DNA of 64,000 nt from an uncultured Clostridium sp. (GCF_947072515.1 NZ_CAMTIG010000003.1:62001-126000); one strand, 5' to 3'. Positions 17,696 to 28,845 are shown, counted from the stretch's first letter. Translations and numbers: made by a program. The notes: a model not told the origin generated them from the sequence alone.

Positions 17696-18955
17696 ATGGG
17701 AATGACTATGACACAAAAGATATTAGCTAAACATGCAAATTTAGACTTTGTTAAAGACGGACAACTTATTGAAGTTAGTTTGGATTTAGTTTTAGGAAAT
17801 GACATTACAACGCCAGTTGCAATAAATGAGTTTAATAAATTTGGTGTAAGAAAAGTTTTTGATAAGGAGAAAATAGCAATAGTTCCAGATCATTTTGCAC
17901 CAAATAAAGATATAAAAGCAGCAGAACAGTGCAAATGTATAAAAGAATTTTCAAGAGAAAAAGATATAAAAAATTATTTTGAAATAGGACAAATGGGAAT
18001 AGAGCATTGTTTAATTCCTGAAAAAGGGCTTGCAGTTGCTGGAGATGTAATTATTGGAGCAGATTCGCATACTTGTACCTATGGTGCACTTGGAGCTTTT
18101 TCTACAGGAATTGGTTCAACTGATATGGCAGCAGGAATGGCAATAGGAAAATGTTGGTTTAAGGTTCCAAAAGCTATTAATTTTATTCTTAAAGGAAAAC
18201 CGAGTAAATGGGTATCTGGGAAAGATATAATTCTTCATATTATTGGAGTGATAGGTGTAGATGGAGCATTATATAAATCTATGGAGTTTATTGGAGAAGG
18301 AGTAAAAAATCTTTCTATGGATGATAGATTTACTATGGCAAATATGGCTATAGAAGCTGGTGGAAAGAATGGGATATTTAAAGTTGATGAAAACACTATT
18401 GAATATTTAAAGGAGCATACAAAGAGAGAATGGACTATATATGAAGCAGATGAAGATGCCGAATATGAGAAAGTATATGAAATAGATTTAAGTAATATAA
18501 GACCTACAGTTTCGTTTCCACATTTACCTGATAATACAAGAACTATTGATGAAGTTGATGAGATTGATATAGATCAAGTTGTAATAGGATCTTGTACTAA
18601 TGGAAGAATTTCAGATTTAAGAGTTGCAAGAGAAATATTAAAAGGAAATAAAGTTGATAAAAATGTTAGATGTATTGTATTTCCAGGCACTCAAAAGATA
18701 TATTTAGATGCAATAAGGGAAGGCATAATTGAAGATTTAATAGAAGCGGGAGCAATAGTTTCTACTCCAACTTGTGGACCCTGTTTAGGTGGTCATATGG
18801 GGATTTTAGCTAAAGGTGAAAGGTGTGTTTCAACAACCAATAGAAATTTTGTGGGAAGAATGGGACATATTAAATCAGAAATATATTTAGCAAGTCCAGC
18901 TGTGGCAGCAGCTTCAGCTATTAAAGGTAAAATATTTAATCCAGAAAAGATATAG
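17696..18955 (+). CDS. leuC: 3-isopropylmalate dehydratase large subunit
   Basis: LeuC, 419 residues, isomerises 2- to 3-isopropylmalate with LeuD in leucine synthesis. It is of the short aconitase-type homologue class. [4Fe-4S] ligand cysteines are visible in VIGSCTNGR (near residue 300) and in [11 protein letters not shown] (near 360), together with [12 protein letters not shown] near 122. The ATG at 17696 follows GGGGGG; a nearby ATG at 17692 is in another frame. LeuA, which makes the substrate, is not encoded here. Confidence 0.96.
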   Translation: MGMTMTQKILAKHANLDFVKDGQLIEVSLDLVLGNDITTPVAINEFNKFGVRKVFDKEKIAIVPDHFAPNKDIKAAEQCKCIKEFSREKDIKNYFEIGQMGIEHCLIPEKGLAVAGDVIIGADSHTCTYGALGAFSTGIGSTDMAAGMAIGKCWFKVPKAINFILKGKPSKWVSGKDIILHIIGVIGVDGALYKSMEFIGEGVKNLSMDDRFTMANMAIEAGGKNGIFKVDENTIEYLKEHTKREWTIYEADEDAEYEKVYEIDLSNIRPTVSFPHLPDNTRTIDEVDEIDIDQVVIGSCTNGRISDLRVAREILKGNKVDKNVRCIVFPGTQKIYLDAIREGIIEDLIEAGAIVSTPTCGPCLGGHMGILAKGERCVSTTNRNFVGRMGHIKSEIYLASPAVAAASAIKGKIFNPEKI

Positions 18956-18968
18956 GGGGGTAGGTTTT

Positions 18969-19463
18969 ATGAAAGCAAAAGGGAGAGTTTTTAAATATGG
19001 AAATAACATTGATACAGATGTAATTATTCCAGCAAGATATTTAAATACATCAAATCATTCAGAACTTGCAAAGCATTGTATGGAAGATATAGATACAAAT
19101 TTTATTAAAGAAGTAAAAGATGGCGATATTATAGTTGCTGATAAAAACTTTGGATGTGGTTCCTCTAGAGAGCATGCACCAATTGCAATAAAAGCTTCTG
19201 GAGTAAGTTGTGTTGTAGCATCTACATTTGCAAGGATATTTTATAGAAATGCAATAAATATTGGGTTACCTATATTAGAATGTGATGAAGCTACAAGAAA
19301 TATTAAAGATAAAGATGTAGTGGAAGTAGATTTTAGTACAGGAGTAATAAAAAATATAACTAGAAATGAGCAATATAAAGGGGAAGCTTTTCCAAAATTC
19401 ATGCAAGAAATCATAAATAGTGGAGGACTTGTGGAATATATAAGAAAAAAGGAGGGGAGGTAA
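18969..19463 (+). CDS. leuD: 3-isopropylmalate dehydratase small subunit
   Basis: LeuD, 164 residues, the swivelling-domain partner of Leu[16 protein letters not shown] at residues 10-25 and [11 protein letters not shown] near 60-70 are diagnostic. A GGGGGG-containing site overlaps the end of leuC, and leuD's stop directly abuts the leuB ATG at 19464, indicating translational coupling. Confidence 0.96.
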   Translation: MKAKGRVFKYGNNIDTDVIIPARYLNTSNHSELAKHCMEDIDTNFIKEVKDGDIIVADKNFGCGSSREHAPIAIKASGVSCVVASTFARIFYRNAINIGLPILECDEATRNIKDKDVVEVDFSTGVIKNITRNEQYKGEAFPKFMQEIINSGGLVEYIRKKEGR

Positions 19464-20543
19464 ATGGAGTATAAAATAGCAGTAATACCAGGTGATGGAA
19501 TAGGACCCGAAGTAATTAATGAAAGCTTGAAAGTATTAGATAAAATTGGAGAAAAGTTTAGGCATAAGTTTAAATATAAAATTCTTCAAGCTGGAGGTTG
19601 TGCAATAGATACAGAAGGTGTACCTCTTCCAGAAGCTACTTTAGAAGAATGCAGAAAAAGTGATGGAGTAATTATGGGAGCTATAGGTGGAGTAAAATGG
19701 GACAATCCTACAGCTAAAGTAAGGCCGGAACAAGCTATTCTAGGATTGAGAGAAGGATTAAATTTATATTGTAATTTAAGACCTATAATTTTGCATAAAA
19801 CACTTAAGGAGGCTTCACCATTAAAGAATTCAATAATCGAAGAAGGAATAGATATTTTAGTAGTTAGAGAATTAACTGGTGGGATATATTTTGGAGAAAG
19901 AGCTACAGAAGAGATAAATGGAATAAGAGAAGCTTATGATACATTAAAATATAATGAAGTAGAAATTAAGAGAATAGCAAAGTTAGCTTTTGAATCAGCA
20001 ATGAAAAGAGATAAAAAAGTAACTAGTATAGATAAAGCAAATGTTTTAGATTCATCAAGACTTTGGAGAAAAGTAGTTGAAGAAGTAGCTTTGGAATATC
20101 CAGAAATTACTGTAAATCATTTGTATATAGATAATGGGGCAATGCAATTAATTAGAAATCCAAAACAATTTGATGTTATTTTAACTGACAATATGTTTGG
20201 AGATATTTTATCTGATGAAGGGAGTATGATAACTGGATCTATAGGAATGCTACCTTCAGCATCACTTGGAGAAAATAGTTTTGGGCTGTATGAGCCTATA
20301 CATGGAAGTGCACCAGATATTGCAGGAAAGGGAATAGCAAATCCATTAGCTACAATTTTATCAACTAGTATGATGCTTAGATATACTTTGGGATTAGAAA
20401 CAGAAGGAAAAGCTATAGAGAATGCAGTAACTAAAGTTTTAGAAAAAGGATATAGAACAGCCGATATTATTAGTAAGGGAATGACTTTAGTTAAAACTAA
20501 AGAAATGGGGAATTTGGTGATTAAAGAACTAATGGAGGGATAA
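19464..20543 (+). CDS. leuB: 3-isopropylmalate dehydrogenase
   Basis: LeuB, 359 residues, NAD-dependent oxidative decarboxylation of 3-isopropylmalate. The N terminus [23 protein letters not shown] near 134, the metal and substrate region [14 protein letters not shown] near 235 and [17 protein letters not shown] near 280 are all typical. GGAGGGG overlaps the leuD end. The spacing to ilvD is two bases. Confidence 0.97.
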   Translation: MEYKIAVIPGDGIGPEVINESLKVLDKIGEKFRHKFKYKILQAGGCAIDTEGVPLPEATLEECRKSDGVIMGAIGGVKWDNPTAKVRPEQAILGLREGLNLYCNLRPIILHKTLKEASPLKNSIIEEGIDILVVRELTGGIYFGERATEEINGIREAYDTLKYNEVEIKRIAKLAFESAMKRDKKVTSIDKANVLDSSRLWRKVVEEVALEYPEITVNHLYIDNGAMQLIRNPKQFDVILTDNMFGDILSDEGSMITGSIGMLPSASLGENSFGLYEPIHGSAPDIAGKGIANPLATILSTSMMLRYTLGLETEGKAIENAVTKVLEKGYRTADIISKGMTLVKTKEMGNLVIKELMEG

Positions 20544-20545
20544 AT

Positions 20546-22204
20546 ATGAGAAGTGATATGGTAAAAAAGGGAGCAAGTAAAGCACCTCACAGATCTTTAT
20601 TTAAGGCAGCAGGTTTAACACAAGATGAAATAGATAAACCGCTTATAGGGATAGTTTCAGCACAAAATGATATTATTCCAGGACATATTCATTTAAATAC
20701 TATAGTAGAGGCTGTTAAAAAAGGAGTTCTTGCAAATGGAGGAACACCATTGGTGTTTCCGACAATAGGAGTTTGTGATGGGATTGCAATGGGCCATGTG
20801 GGAATGAAATACTCCCTAGCAACAAGAGAACTTATAGCAGATTCAATAGAGTGTATGGTAAATGCACATGGGTTTGATGCATTAGTATTTATTCCAAATT
20901 GCGATAAGATAGTTCCTGGAATGATTATGGGAGCATTAAGAATGAATATACCTTCAATTTTTGTAAGTGGAGGACCAATGCTTTCAGGCAAAGTAAAGGG
21001 CAAAAATATTTCTTTATCTACAATGTTTGAAGCGGTAGGAACTTTTGAAACAGGAAAGTTATCAAAAGAAGATTTTCGTGAAATGGAGGATAATGCATGT
21101 CCTACATGTGGTTCATGTTCAGGAATGTTCACAGCAAATTCGATGAATTGTTTAACAGAGGCATTAGGACTAGGACTTCCTGGGAATGGAACTGTACCAG
21201 CTGTGTATTCAGAGAGAATAAGACTTGCAAAAGATGCAGGAAAAGCTGTAATGAAGTTATTAAAAGAAAATATTAAACCTAGAGATATAGTAATAAAGGA
21301 TGCAATAAAAAATGCATTAACAGTTGATATGGCACTTGGATGTTCAACAAATTCTGTTTTACATTTAACTGCAATATCAAATGAAGCAAATGTAGAAATG
21401 AATTTAGATATAATAGATGAAATTTCAAGTAAAACACCAAATTTATGTAAACTTGCACCAGCTTCTGATACACATATTGAGGATTTGTATTGGGCAGGTG
21501 GAATACAAGGAGTAATGAAAGAATTATCTAAAAAGAGTTTATTAAATTTAAAATGTATTACTGTAACTGGGAAAACTCAAGGCGAGAATATTGAAAGTGT
21601 AGAAGTTAAAGATCATAAGGTTATAAAGACAATAGAAGAGCCTCATAGTAATACTGGTGGAATCCGAGTTTTAAGAGGAAATATTGCTATAGATGGAGCA
21701 GTAGTTAAAAAATCAGCAGTAGTATCTGAAATGATGAAGCATGAAGGCAAAGCAAAAGTTTTCAATTCAGAAGAAGAGGCTATAGATGGAATAAGAAATG
21801 GAAAAATAGAAGCAGGAGATGTTGTTGTTATAAGATATGAAGGGCCAAAAGGTGGACCTGGAATGAGAGAAATGCTTTTACCAACATCAGCAATTGTAGG
21901 AATGGGACTTGATAAATCAGTTGCATTAATAACTGATGGCAGATTTAGTGGAGCAACTAGAGGTGCAGCGATAGGACATGTTTCTCCAGAAGCAGCAGAA
22001 GGTGGAAATATAGGATTAATAGAAAATGGGGATATAATTTCTATTAATATTTTAGAAGGGAAATTAGATTTGTTAGTTTCAGAAGAAATTTTAGAAACTA
22101 GAAGAAAAAATTTAATAATGCCAGAACCAAAAATTAAAGAAGGATATTTAGGAAGATATGCTAAATTAGTTAGTTCAGCAAGTATGGGAGCAATATATAA
22201 GTAA
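20546..22204 (+). CDS. ilvD: Dihydroxy-acid dehydratase
   Basis: IlvD, 552 residues, dehydrates dihydroxy acids to the keto acids of valine and isoleucine. Fe-S cluster cysteines sit in [11 protein letters not shown] near 122 and [20 protein letters not shown] near 190. [19 protein letters not shown] near 475 is the C-terminal signature. GGAGGG lies before the ATG, within the leuB end. Confidence 0.97.
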   Translation: MRSDMVKKGASKAPHRSLFKAAGLTQDEIDKPLIGIVSAQNDIIPGHIHLNTIVEAVKKGVLANGGTPLVFPTIGVCDGIAMGHVGMKYSLATRELIADSIECMVNAHGFDALVFIPNCDKIVPGMIMGALRMNIPSIFVSGGPMLSGKVKGKNISLSTMFEAVGTFETGKLSKEDFREMEDNACPTCGSCSGMFTANSMNCLTEALGLGLPGNGTVPAVYSERIRLAKDAGKAVMKLLKENIKPRDIVIKDAIKNALTVDMALGCSTNSVLHLTAISNEANVEMNLDIIDEISSKTPNLCKLAPASDTHIEDLYWAGGIQGVMKELSKKSLLNLKCITVTGKTQGENIESVEVKDHKVIKTIEEPHSNTGGIRVLRGNIAIDGAVVKKSAVVSEMMKHEGKAKVFNSEEEAIDGIRNGKIEAGDVVVIRYEGPKGGPGMREMLLPTSAIVGMGLDKSVALITDGRFSGATRGAAIGHVSPEAAEGGNIGLIENGDIISINILEGKLDLLVSEEILETRRKNLIMPEPKIKEGYLGRYAKLVSSASMGAIYK

Positions 22205-22244
22205 AATATAAATTGAGAATTTTAAAATTAAAGGAGGGGGATAT

Positions 22245-23915
22245 ATGTTATTAACAGGTGCAGAGATATTAGTAAAAGCATTAATTGATGAAGGTGTTGA
22301 TGTTATTTTTGGATATCCAGGTGGATCGGTATTAAATATTTATGATTCACTTTATATATATAAAGAAAAAATAAATCATATTTTGACTTGCCATGAACAA
22401 AATGCAGCGCATGCAGCAGATGGATATGCAAGAGCAACTGGTAATGTTGGAGTATGTCTTGCAACATCAGGACCAGGAGCAACAAATTTAGTCACTGGAA
22501 TAGCAACAGCATATATGGATTCTATACCTTTAGTAGCTATAACTGGTAATGTTCCGAAAGACCTTCTAGGAAAAGATAGTTTTCAAGAAGTTGATATTCA
22601 AGGGATTACTATGCCAGTAACAAAACATAATTATATAGTTAAAGATGTAACTCAACTTCAAAAGATAATTAAAGAAGCATTCTATATAGCTAGAACAGGA
22701 AGACCAGGACCAGTTTTAATTGATATTCCAAAGGATATAACAGCAGCAAAAGCAATTTATAAAAATAGAGAGGAGATTTCTATTGAAATAAAAGAAATTG
22801 AAATTCTAGAAGAAGATTTAAATAAAGTAGCTGAAATGATAAATGAAAGTAAAAAACCATTTATTTATGCAGGTGGAGGAGTTGTATCAGCTGGAGCAAA
22901 CTTAGAACTAAAAGAATTAGTAGAAAAAATAGATGCTCCAATTTGTACATCATTAATGGGGAAAAGTGCTATAAATAGCGAGCATTATTTATGCACAGGA
23001 ATGATAGGAATGCATGGAACAAAAGCATCAAATTTAGGGGTAACTAAGAGTGACCTAATAGTAGCCTTAGGAGCAAGATTTTCAGATAGAGTTATAACTA
23101 ATCAAGAAAATATAAAAGATGCAAAAATAATTCATATAGATATAGATAGAGCTGAAATAAATAAAAATATTAAATCAGATGCATGTATAGTGGGAGATTT
23201 AAAAGAAATTTTAATAAGATTACTTCCTAAATTAAGAGAAGTAAGGCATAAAGAATGGAATAAGACAATAAATGATTATAAATTATTAAAAGAAAGAGTT
23301 GAAGGAGATAGTTTAACGCCAGAATTCTTTTTTGAAACTTTAAATAAAGTAAATAATGGAGAGATAATTTTAGCAACTGAAGTAGGACAGCATCAAATGT
23401 GGGCAGCTCAATATTTTAAATTTAGAGAAGAGAGAAGTTTTATATCATCAGGTGGACTTGGTACTATGGGATTTGGACTTGGGGCATCTATCGGAGCCTC
23501 TATGGCTAAACCTAATAAAAAAATAATAAATATAGCTGGTGATGGAAGCTTTGCCATGAACTGTAATGAATTTGCAACAGCAGTAACTCATAATATGCCA
23601 ATAATAGTTGTAGTAATGAATAATAGTGTTTTAGGAATGGTAAGACAATGGCAAAATTTATTTTATGATAGAAGATACTCTCAAACTACATTAAATAGAA
23701 AAACAGATATTGTTAAACTTGCAGAGGCATTTGGAGGAAAAGGATTTAGAGTTACTGAAAGGGAACAATTAGAAAGTATATTAGTTAAAGCTATAAATAC
23801 AGATGGACCAGTAATAATAGATTATATGATAGATAGTGATAAAAAAGTATTTCCAATGGTTGCACCTGGTGCACCAATTAATCAAATAATAAGTGAAGAG
23901 GATATGGAGAAATAA
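22245..23915 (+). CDS. ilvB: Acetolactate synthase large (catalytic) subunit
   Basis: Catalytic subunit of acetohydroxyacid synthase, 556 residues, ThDP- and FAD-dependent. The ThDP catalytic glutamate lies in LTCHEQNAAHAADGYARATG near residue 50, and the ThDP/Mg motif GDGSFAMNCNEFATA near 430. The order ilvN first and ilvB fifth is unusual relative to ilvBN but is known in clostridia. GGAGGGGG is a strong binding site. The 40-base gap before it has no terminator. Confidence 0.96.
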   Translation: MLLTGAEILVKALIDEGVDVIFGYPGGSVLNIYDSLYIYKEKINHILTCHEQNAAHAADGYARATGNVGVCLATSGPGATNLVTGIATAYMDSIPLVAITGNVPKDLLGKDSFQEVDIQGITMPVTKHNYIVKDVTQLQKIIKEAFYIARTGRPGPVLIDIPKDITAAKAIYKNREEISIEIKEIEILEEDLNKVAEMINESKKPFIYAGGGVVSAGANLELKELVEKIDAPICTSLMGKSAINSEHYLCTGMIGMHGTKASNLGVTKSDLIVALGARFSDRVITNQENIKDAKIIHIDIDRAEINKNIKSDACIVGDLKEILIRLLPKLREVRHKEWNKTINDYKLLKERVEGDSLTPEFFFETLNKVNNGEIILATEVGQHQMWAAQYFKFREERSFISSGGLGTMGFGLGASIGASMAKPNKKIINIAGDGSFAMNCNEFATAVTHNMPIIVVVMNNSVLGMVRQWQNLFYDRRYSQTTLNRKTDIVKLAEAFGGKGFRVTEREQLESILVKAINTDGPVIIDYMIDSDKKVFPMVAPGAPINQIISEEDMEK

Positions 23916-24935
<1,020 letters not shown>

Positions 24936-24959
24936 CCCAAAACCTTTTTAAAATATATA

Positions 24960-25003
24960 ATAAAAAGCTCCTTGTTCAATAAAGAATGAGGAGCTTTTAC
25001 GTA
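24960..25003 (+). terminator. Terminator of the ilv-leu operon
   Basis: The stem AAAAGCTCC / GGAGCTTTT with further inner pairing (TTC/GAA). It is convergent with the immunity genes and may serve both strands. Confidence 0.85.
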
Positions 25004-25040
25004 AAAGATGGAGAAAAGAATACAATTATTATATTAGTAA

Positions 25041-25361
25041 TTAAAATTGTGATTCATTTCTAAAACCTGAATAGGCACCATTTAATCCAGTACGTTTTCC
25101 AATATCACTTAATTGGCGTATTAAATCTTCTTGTTGAAGTGTAAGATGAATTTTATTATTAAAAGTAGTCCAATAAAGATATTTTACTATTCGTTCTATA
25201 TATAATGAAAGCCCACTAATATTAGAGGAGTCTAATTTTTTATAAGCTTTCAATAAAACTTTTTGAGCATTATCTAAGTCATTATTTTTTGTTTCAGCAA
25301 AACAATTATATAAAGAATGAATTATATCTTTAGCCATAGTACATTGTTCTTTTTTATTCAT
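25041..25361 (-). CDS. Enterocin A-type bacteriocin immunity protein (copy 1)
   Basis: A 106-residue protein closely resembling the enterocin A immunity family (EntA_Immun), small four-helix-bundle cytosolic proteins that protect cells from class IIa (pediocin-like) bacteriocins at the mannose-PTS receptor. Diagnostic segments are AKDIIHSLYN (10-19), IERIVKYLYWT (56-66), NKIHLT and the C-terminal LNGAYSGFRNESQF. AAGGAGG lies 8 bases before the ATG. It is a tandem paralogue of the gene at 25423. No YGNGV-type bacteriocin precursor, accessory ABC transporter or three-component regulator is nearby, so it is an orphan immunity gene. Confidence 0.85.
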   Translation of the reverse strand: MNKKEQCTMAKDIIHSLYNCFAETKNNDLDNAQKVLLKAYKKLDSSNISGLSLYIERIVKYLYWTTFNNKIHLTLQQEDLIRQLSDIGKRTGLNGAYSGFRNESQF

Positions 25362-25422
25362 AAAAGTGCCTCCTTATAACATTAAAAAAAGTATATGATT
25401 TAATTAAAAGTTATATAAATGA

Positions 25423-25743
25423 TTAGAAAGGTTTTTTGTTCCAAAAGTTAAAATAAAGACCATTTAATCCACCATGATTTACGATATCGTTCAATTGGAT
25501 TATCAAGTTTTCTTGTTCAGATGTAAGATGAATTTTTTTAGTAAAAGCAGTCCAATAAAGATATTTTACTATTCGTTCTATATATAATGAAAGACCAGTG
25601 ATATTAGAAGAATCAAGTTCTTTATAAGCTTTTAATAAAACTTTTTGAACATCATCTAAGTCATTATTTTTTGCTTTAGCAAAACAATTGTATAAAGAAT
25701 GAATTATATCCTTAGCCATAGTACATTTTTCTGTTTTATTCAT
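25423..25743 (-). CDS. Enterocin A-type bacteriocin immunity protein (copy 2)
   Basis: A 106-residue paralogue of the gene at 25041; 79 of 106 residues are identical by my count. Differences are few in residues 1-65 (8 changes) and dense in 66-106 (19 changes), including the end LNGLYFNFWNKKPF. In this family the C-terminal half determines which bacteriocin is recognised, so the two copies may protect against different bacteriocins. AAGGAG lies 8 bases before the ATG. It is upstream of copy 1 on the minus strand with 61 bases between, probably one transcript. Confidence 0.85.
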   Translation of the reverse strand: MNKTEKCTMAKDIIHSLYNCFAKAKNNDLDDVQKVLLKAYKELDSSNITGLSLYIERIVKYLYWTAFTKKIHLTSEQENLIIQLNDIVNHGGLNGLYFNFWNKKPF

Positions 25744-25804
25744 AAGAGTTTCTCCTTATAAGAATATTTATGGATTTAATCTATAAATATTTTTGAGGTA
25801 ATAG

Positions 25805-26323
25805 TTATTTATTAAATTGAAAATTATATTTATGGGAATTATATTTTATAATATTTAACAATGTTTTAAAGTCATTTTTAAAAAGGTAGTTTGGAACTGA
25901 GTATTCACCACCAGTTATAGCAATATTAATTAGAAAAATAGGATTTTTTTTCTTATAGGATTTCTTTAATTTAATTACAAGCATATCCTCAAATTTTGAA
26001 TTATAAATAGAAACATTTTTAATTGATATATTCTCTATGTGATTCCAGTTAATTAAAAAAGAAAAATTTAATAGCCCATGACTATAAATCCCATTTTCAT
26101 TTAAAATAAGCATTGGGATATGGTGTTTAATGTTATAAAAATAATTAAATGTAACATAGAGAGTTATTCCTAATAAAAATATAATAGGAATAAGAATGAG
26201 TTTTGAAGTAAGTGAAATAGAAAAACTTAGAGAAAAAAGAAGTGCAATTAAAATTAAAAGAAACTTAGGAAGTAAATATTTAAATTTATTTTGAGAAAAA
26301 TAAATTATTAATTCAGAATTCAT
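25805..26323 (-). CDS. Small membrane protein, STM3941-like
   Basis: A 172-residue protein with two adjacent hydrophobic segments (residues ~18-35 and ~40-62), followed by a soluble beta-rich domain of the type seen in STM3941-family and bacterial PH-like proteins (LILNENGIYSHG, INWNHIENISI, DMLVIKLK). The function is unknown. A GGGGG site precedes the ATG. It is upstream of the immunity genes on the same strand, 61 bases away, so it may belong to the same transcript. Confidence 0.65.
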   Translation of the reverse strand: MNSELIIYFSQNKFKYLLPKFLLILIALLFSLSFSISLTSKLILIPIIFLLGITLYVTFNYFYNIKHHIPMLILNENGIYSHGLLNFSFLINWNHIENISIKNVSIYNSKFEDMLVIKLKKSYKKKNPIFLINIAITGGEYSVPNYLFKNDFKTLLNIIKYNSHKYNFQFNK

Positions 26324-26527
26324 TTTAATAGCCCCCTTTTAATAAAATAATTATACATATCATTAGAATACCTTTCAAAAAGGTAAAGTTATGAAATTAT
26401 TAGTGAATAATATATAGAACTATTATTGAAGAATGTTAAAGGAAAAATACTATGAAAGAGTAATAGAATAAAAAAGAAGTTATTGATAAAATAATATTAT
26501 TGAAAGTATGGGGAGCGGATAGTATAA

Positions 26528-27193
26528 ATGGATTTTAAAGATAAAGTTATTATAAATAAAAAAAAGATGAAAAGTATAAGTATCAGGATTCGTGATGGAA
26601 AAGTTTTAGTTTCTGCACCTTTAAATGTATCGGAAAAATATATATTGGAGTTGTTAGAAAGTAAAAGAGGATGGATAGAAGAAAAACTAACCATTAAAAG
26701 AGATTTAAAGATAGCAGATTTATTGAAAAGAGATACTTTAGGAGTGGATGAGAAGGTAAGATATTTAGGAAAAGAATATGTTATAAAAATAAAAGAAAAA
26801 AGTAGTGGTGGTATTCAGCTTATAGGGGACAATTTAATTATTAATTGTTATAAAAAAGAGAATGCATTAGAGTTATTGAAGAAATTTTACATAGATAATA
26901 TAAATAAAATATTTAAAGAGAAGTTTGAAAAAATAGAGAAATTGACAGGATTATATGCACATAAATTAACTATTAAGTTTATGAATACACGATGGGGAAG
27001 TTGTAATAAAGTGAAAGGATATGTTAATTTAAATGGAGAACTTATTGCTAAAAAAGAGAGCTCTATAGACTATGTAATATTACATGAGTTATGTCATTTA
27101 GTTCATGGAAATCATTCAAAAGATTTTTATAGTTTAGTAGAAAAATATATGGAGAATTACAGAGAAGAAGAAATCTATTTAAATGGAAAGTAA
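26528..27193 (+). CDS. YgjP-like metallopeptidase domain protein
   Basis: A 221-residue protein of the YgjP/DUF45 (M48-related) family. The zinc motif HELCH lies near residue 182 (YVILHELCHLVHGNHS), with a downstream EKYM region, and TRWGSCNKVKGYVNLNG near 155 is the family signature. The fold is a zinc metallopeptidase; substrates are unknown. No signal peptide, so cytosolic. GGGGAG lies upstream of the ATG. Confidence 0.88.
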   Translation: MDFKDKVIINKKKMKSISIRIRDGKVLVSAPLNVSEKYILELLESKRGWIEEKLTIKRDLKIADLLKRDTLGVDEKVRYLGKEYVIKIKEKSSGGIQLIGDNLIINCYKKENALELLKKFYIDNINKIFKEKFEKIEKLTGLYAHKLTIKFMNTRWGSCNKVKGYVNLNGELIAKKESSIDYVILHELCHLVHGNHSKDFYSLVEKYMENYREEEIYLNGK

Positions 27194-27264
27194 TGCTTTT
27201 TGTATCATTCAAGAAAATGCATACATAGTATATTGTAGAAATATTTTCTTGAAGGAGTATACAA

Positions 27265-27954
27265 ATGGTGAAGAGAGCGAAAAACATATTGATTTCAATG
27301 ATAGTATTGTTATGTCTAATTATAATTCCAAGTATAGCAATGGCAAATGGGATAGTATTAGAAAAAGTTGAGCTTAATTATAGTTATTATGTAGCAGTTA
27401 TAATCTTAGTAGTTCTTGTAGGTGCAAGAGGAATAGTTGCTATATATGAGCTAAATAAAATTACTAGTTTAGCAAAAGCTGAAATTGAAAATGCAAGGGA
27501 AGCTATAAGAAATCCAAGTGATAGTAGTTGGATTTATGAGAATTTAATGAGCAGAGCTAAAATATGTATATATAAGTTCAATGAAGCTTTAGAGAAGAGA
27601 GATATATCTATTGCAAAAGGATATATAAGTGAAAAGCTAGAGAAGAAATTAAATGGGAAAATTAATAGATTAATTCAGAATAATCAAAAACAATTATTGC
27701 CTAACTATAAAATAATAAAATTATTACCTGTAAAGGCAGTTGATGATTTAAATAATGAAAAAGATTTTATAAAGATAGCAATACAGATTGAAACTTTTGA
27801 TTATTTAATAGATTGTAGTGTAAATAGAGTTGTAGAGGAAGATAATGTACCAATAAAAGTTATAGAAAAAACTTGGAGTTATATAAAGGTTGATGGTTTT
27901 TGGATTGCTGATGAAATAGAGGATTTTGAACTAGAGATAAATGATTTTATGTAA
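27265..27954 (+). CDS. Membrane protein with Tim44-like domain
   Basis: A 229-residue protein with an N-terminal hydrophobic segment (residues ~8-26, possibly a signal peptide ending ...SIAMANG), a second span (~40-58, YYVAVIILVVLVGARGIVAI), and a soluble domain (~75-229) resembling the Tim44-like fold (AKICIYKFNEALEKRDI, then VIEKTWSYIKVDGFWIADEIE). Function unknown in bacteria. GAAGGAG lies 7 bases before the ATG. It ends at a strong bidirectional terminator. Confidence 0.65.
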   Translation: MVKRAKNILISMIVLLCLIIIPSIAMANGIVLEKVELNYSYYVAVIILVVLVGARGIVAIYELNKITSLAKAEIENAREAIRNPSDSSWIYENLMSRAKICIYKFNEALEKRDISIAKGYISEKLEKKLNGKINRLIQNNQKQLLPNYKIIKLLPVKAVDDLNNEKDFIKIAIQIETFDYLIDCSVNRVVEEDNVPIKVIEKTWSYIKVDGFWIADEIEDFELEINDFM

Positions 27955-27958
27955 AATA

Positions 27959-27998
27959 ATAGAACTCGCTTTATATTTAAAGCGAGTTCTTATTTTAA
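27959..27998. terminator. Bidirectional terminator
   Basis: A 13-bp perfect stem AGAACTCGCTTTA / TAAAGCGAGTTCT with a 4-base loop lies between the Tim44-like gene and thiT, which face each other. Confidence 0.9.
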
Positions 27999-28002
27999 AT
28001 AT

Positions 28003-28695
28003 TTATTTCCTTATAGATTTCCTTGAAATATAGTTAGGATTGATAATTTTTAAAAGTCTCTCCACAGGAAGAAGCTTTAATAGTATCATACAAATAATCA
28101 TATTACCTACTAAATATGGGATATTATAAACAATTGAATATATAAAAACATTCATTCCAGCTGGTGCAGAAGACCCAAAGAATGCAACACCAGAAATAAA
28201 GTGAGCAAGGAATGCAAAGAAAAATGCAACTATAGTTCCAAACTGACGACGTTCCATAAAGAAACCAGCTACACCCATTGCTATTCCAGGTAATGGATAA
28301 TCAAATAAAACTTGAATAGGCTGAAGAATATAAGGATCAGTTATTAAAGCGATAAATCCATATAAAAATCCAGTAATGAAACCAACTTCTTTTCCATAAG
28401 CAAATGTAATTAGAAGAATTGGAAGCATTGCGCCTAAAGTAATATCTCCACCTTGTGGAAAATGAAAAAGTCTTAAAAGATCTAAAATAGTAGATAATGC
28501 AAGAGCAATGGCTATTGATGTTAACATTCTTGCATTAAATTTGACTTTTCTAGCTTTAAAGAAAGCTAAAAATATTAATAATAGACCCACTAAGGCAAGA
28601 ATAACCATAGGATCTTTAACTACTTCATGAAATTTACTTGGTAAATCAGAAAAAGCTTTACTCATTTCATGAAACCATTCTTGAAAAATATGCAT
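28003..28695 (-). CDS. thiT: Thiamine transporter ThiT (ECF S component)
   Basis: A 230-residue thiamine-specific substrate-binding membrane subunit of an energy-coupling factor transporter. Six or more hydrophobic segments are present, with the family region LGAMLPILLITFAYGKEVGFITGFLYG near residues 85-110 and DYPLPGIAMGVAGF near 130. The EcfAAT energising module is not in the window. The start at ATG 28695 follows GTGGAGG; an in-frame GTG at 28710 is part of that site. Controlled by the TPP riboswitch directly upstream. Confidence 0.93.
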   Translation of the reverse strand: MHIFQEWFHEMSKAFSDLPSKFHEVVKDPMVILALVGLLLIFLAFFKARKVKFNARMLTSIAIALALSTILDLLRLFHFPQGGDITLGAMLPILLITFAYGKEVGFITGFLYGFIALITDPYILQPIQVLFDYPLPGIAMGVAGFFMERRQFGTIVAFFFAFLAHFISGVAFFGSSAPAGMNVFIYSIVYNIPYLVGNMIICMILLKLLPVERLLKIINPNYISRKSIRK

Positions 28696-28698
28696 AAA

Positions 28699-28730
28699 AA
28701 AAACCTCCACGTTGTGCTAGAAGGCTATAA
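28699..28730 (-). promoter_or_regulatory. SD-sequestering hairpin of the thiT leader
   Basis: On the minus strand CCTT...GAGG and inner CAC-aac-GTG can form a hairpin that includes the GTGGAGG ribosome binding site and is followed by T8. The segment CTAGCAC in it (28714-28720) is perfectly complementary to GTGCTAG at the 5' edge of the TPP aptamer (28837-28843). This suggests a riboswitch expression platform acting on translation, or termination, or both. Confidence 0.5.
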
Positions 28731-28756
28731 AAATGAATCATTTAATTTTGAAACAT

Positions 28757-28845
28757 CTAAGCTTCCCTACGCTAGTATTATCTAGATCAGGTAAAAGGGT
28801 TAATGATTTAAAATCATCTCTCAGCCAAAGGCACCCCTAGCACGA
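28757..28845 (-). promoter_or_regulatory. TPP riboswitch (THI element)
   Basis: On the minus strand the conserved pieces appear in order: GGGGTGCC, GGCTGAGA, ACCCTTTTACCTGATC, then TAGATAATACTAGCGTAG and GGGAAG. These are the pyrimidine-sensing helix, P3 and the 3' junction of the thiamine pyrophosphate aptamer. High TPP should switch thiT off. Confidence 0.95.

Larger units (their letters stand above)
25041..25743 (-). repeat. Tandem gene duplication, 382-bp period
   Basis: The two immunity genes are direct repeats with a period of 382 bases (25361 to 25743), including their upstream ribosome binding regions (TTATAAGGAG). Nucleotide similarity is high in the 5' part and drops in the 3' part. 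Confidence 0.85.

Noticed and set aside
20117-20590. Long open frames opposite leuB, ilvD, kdpB, glmM and other genes
   Set aside because: They are antisense or out-of-frame shadows of well-supported genes, with no ribosome binding site and no recognisable protein content.
22218-22229. CodY-like site AATTTTAAAATT before ilvB
   Set aside because: It lacks the central C-WG of the CodY consensus, and AT-only palindromes are common in this genome.
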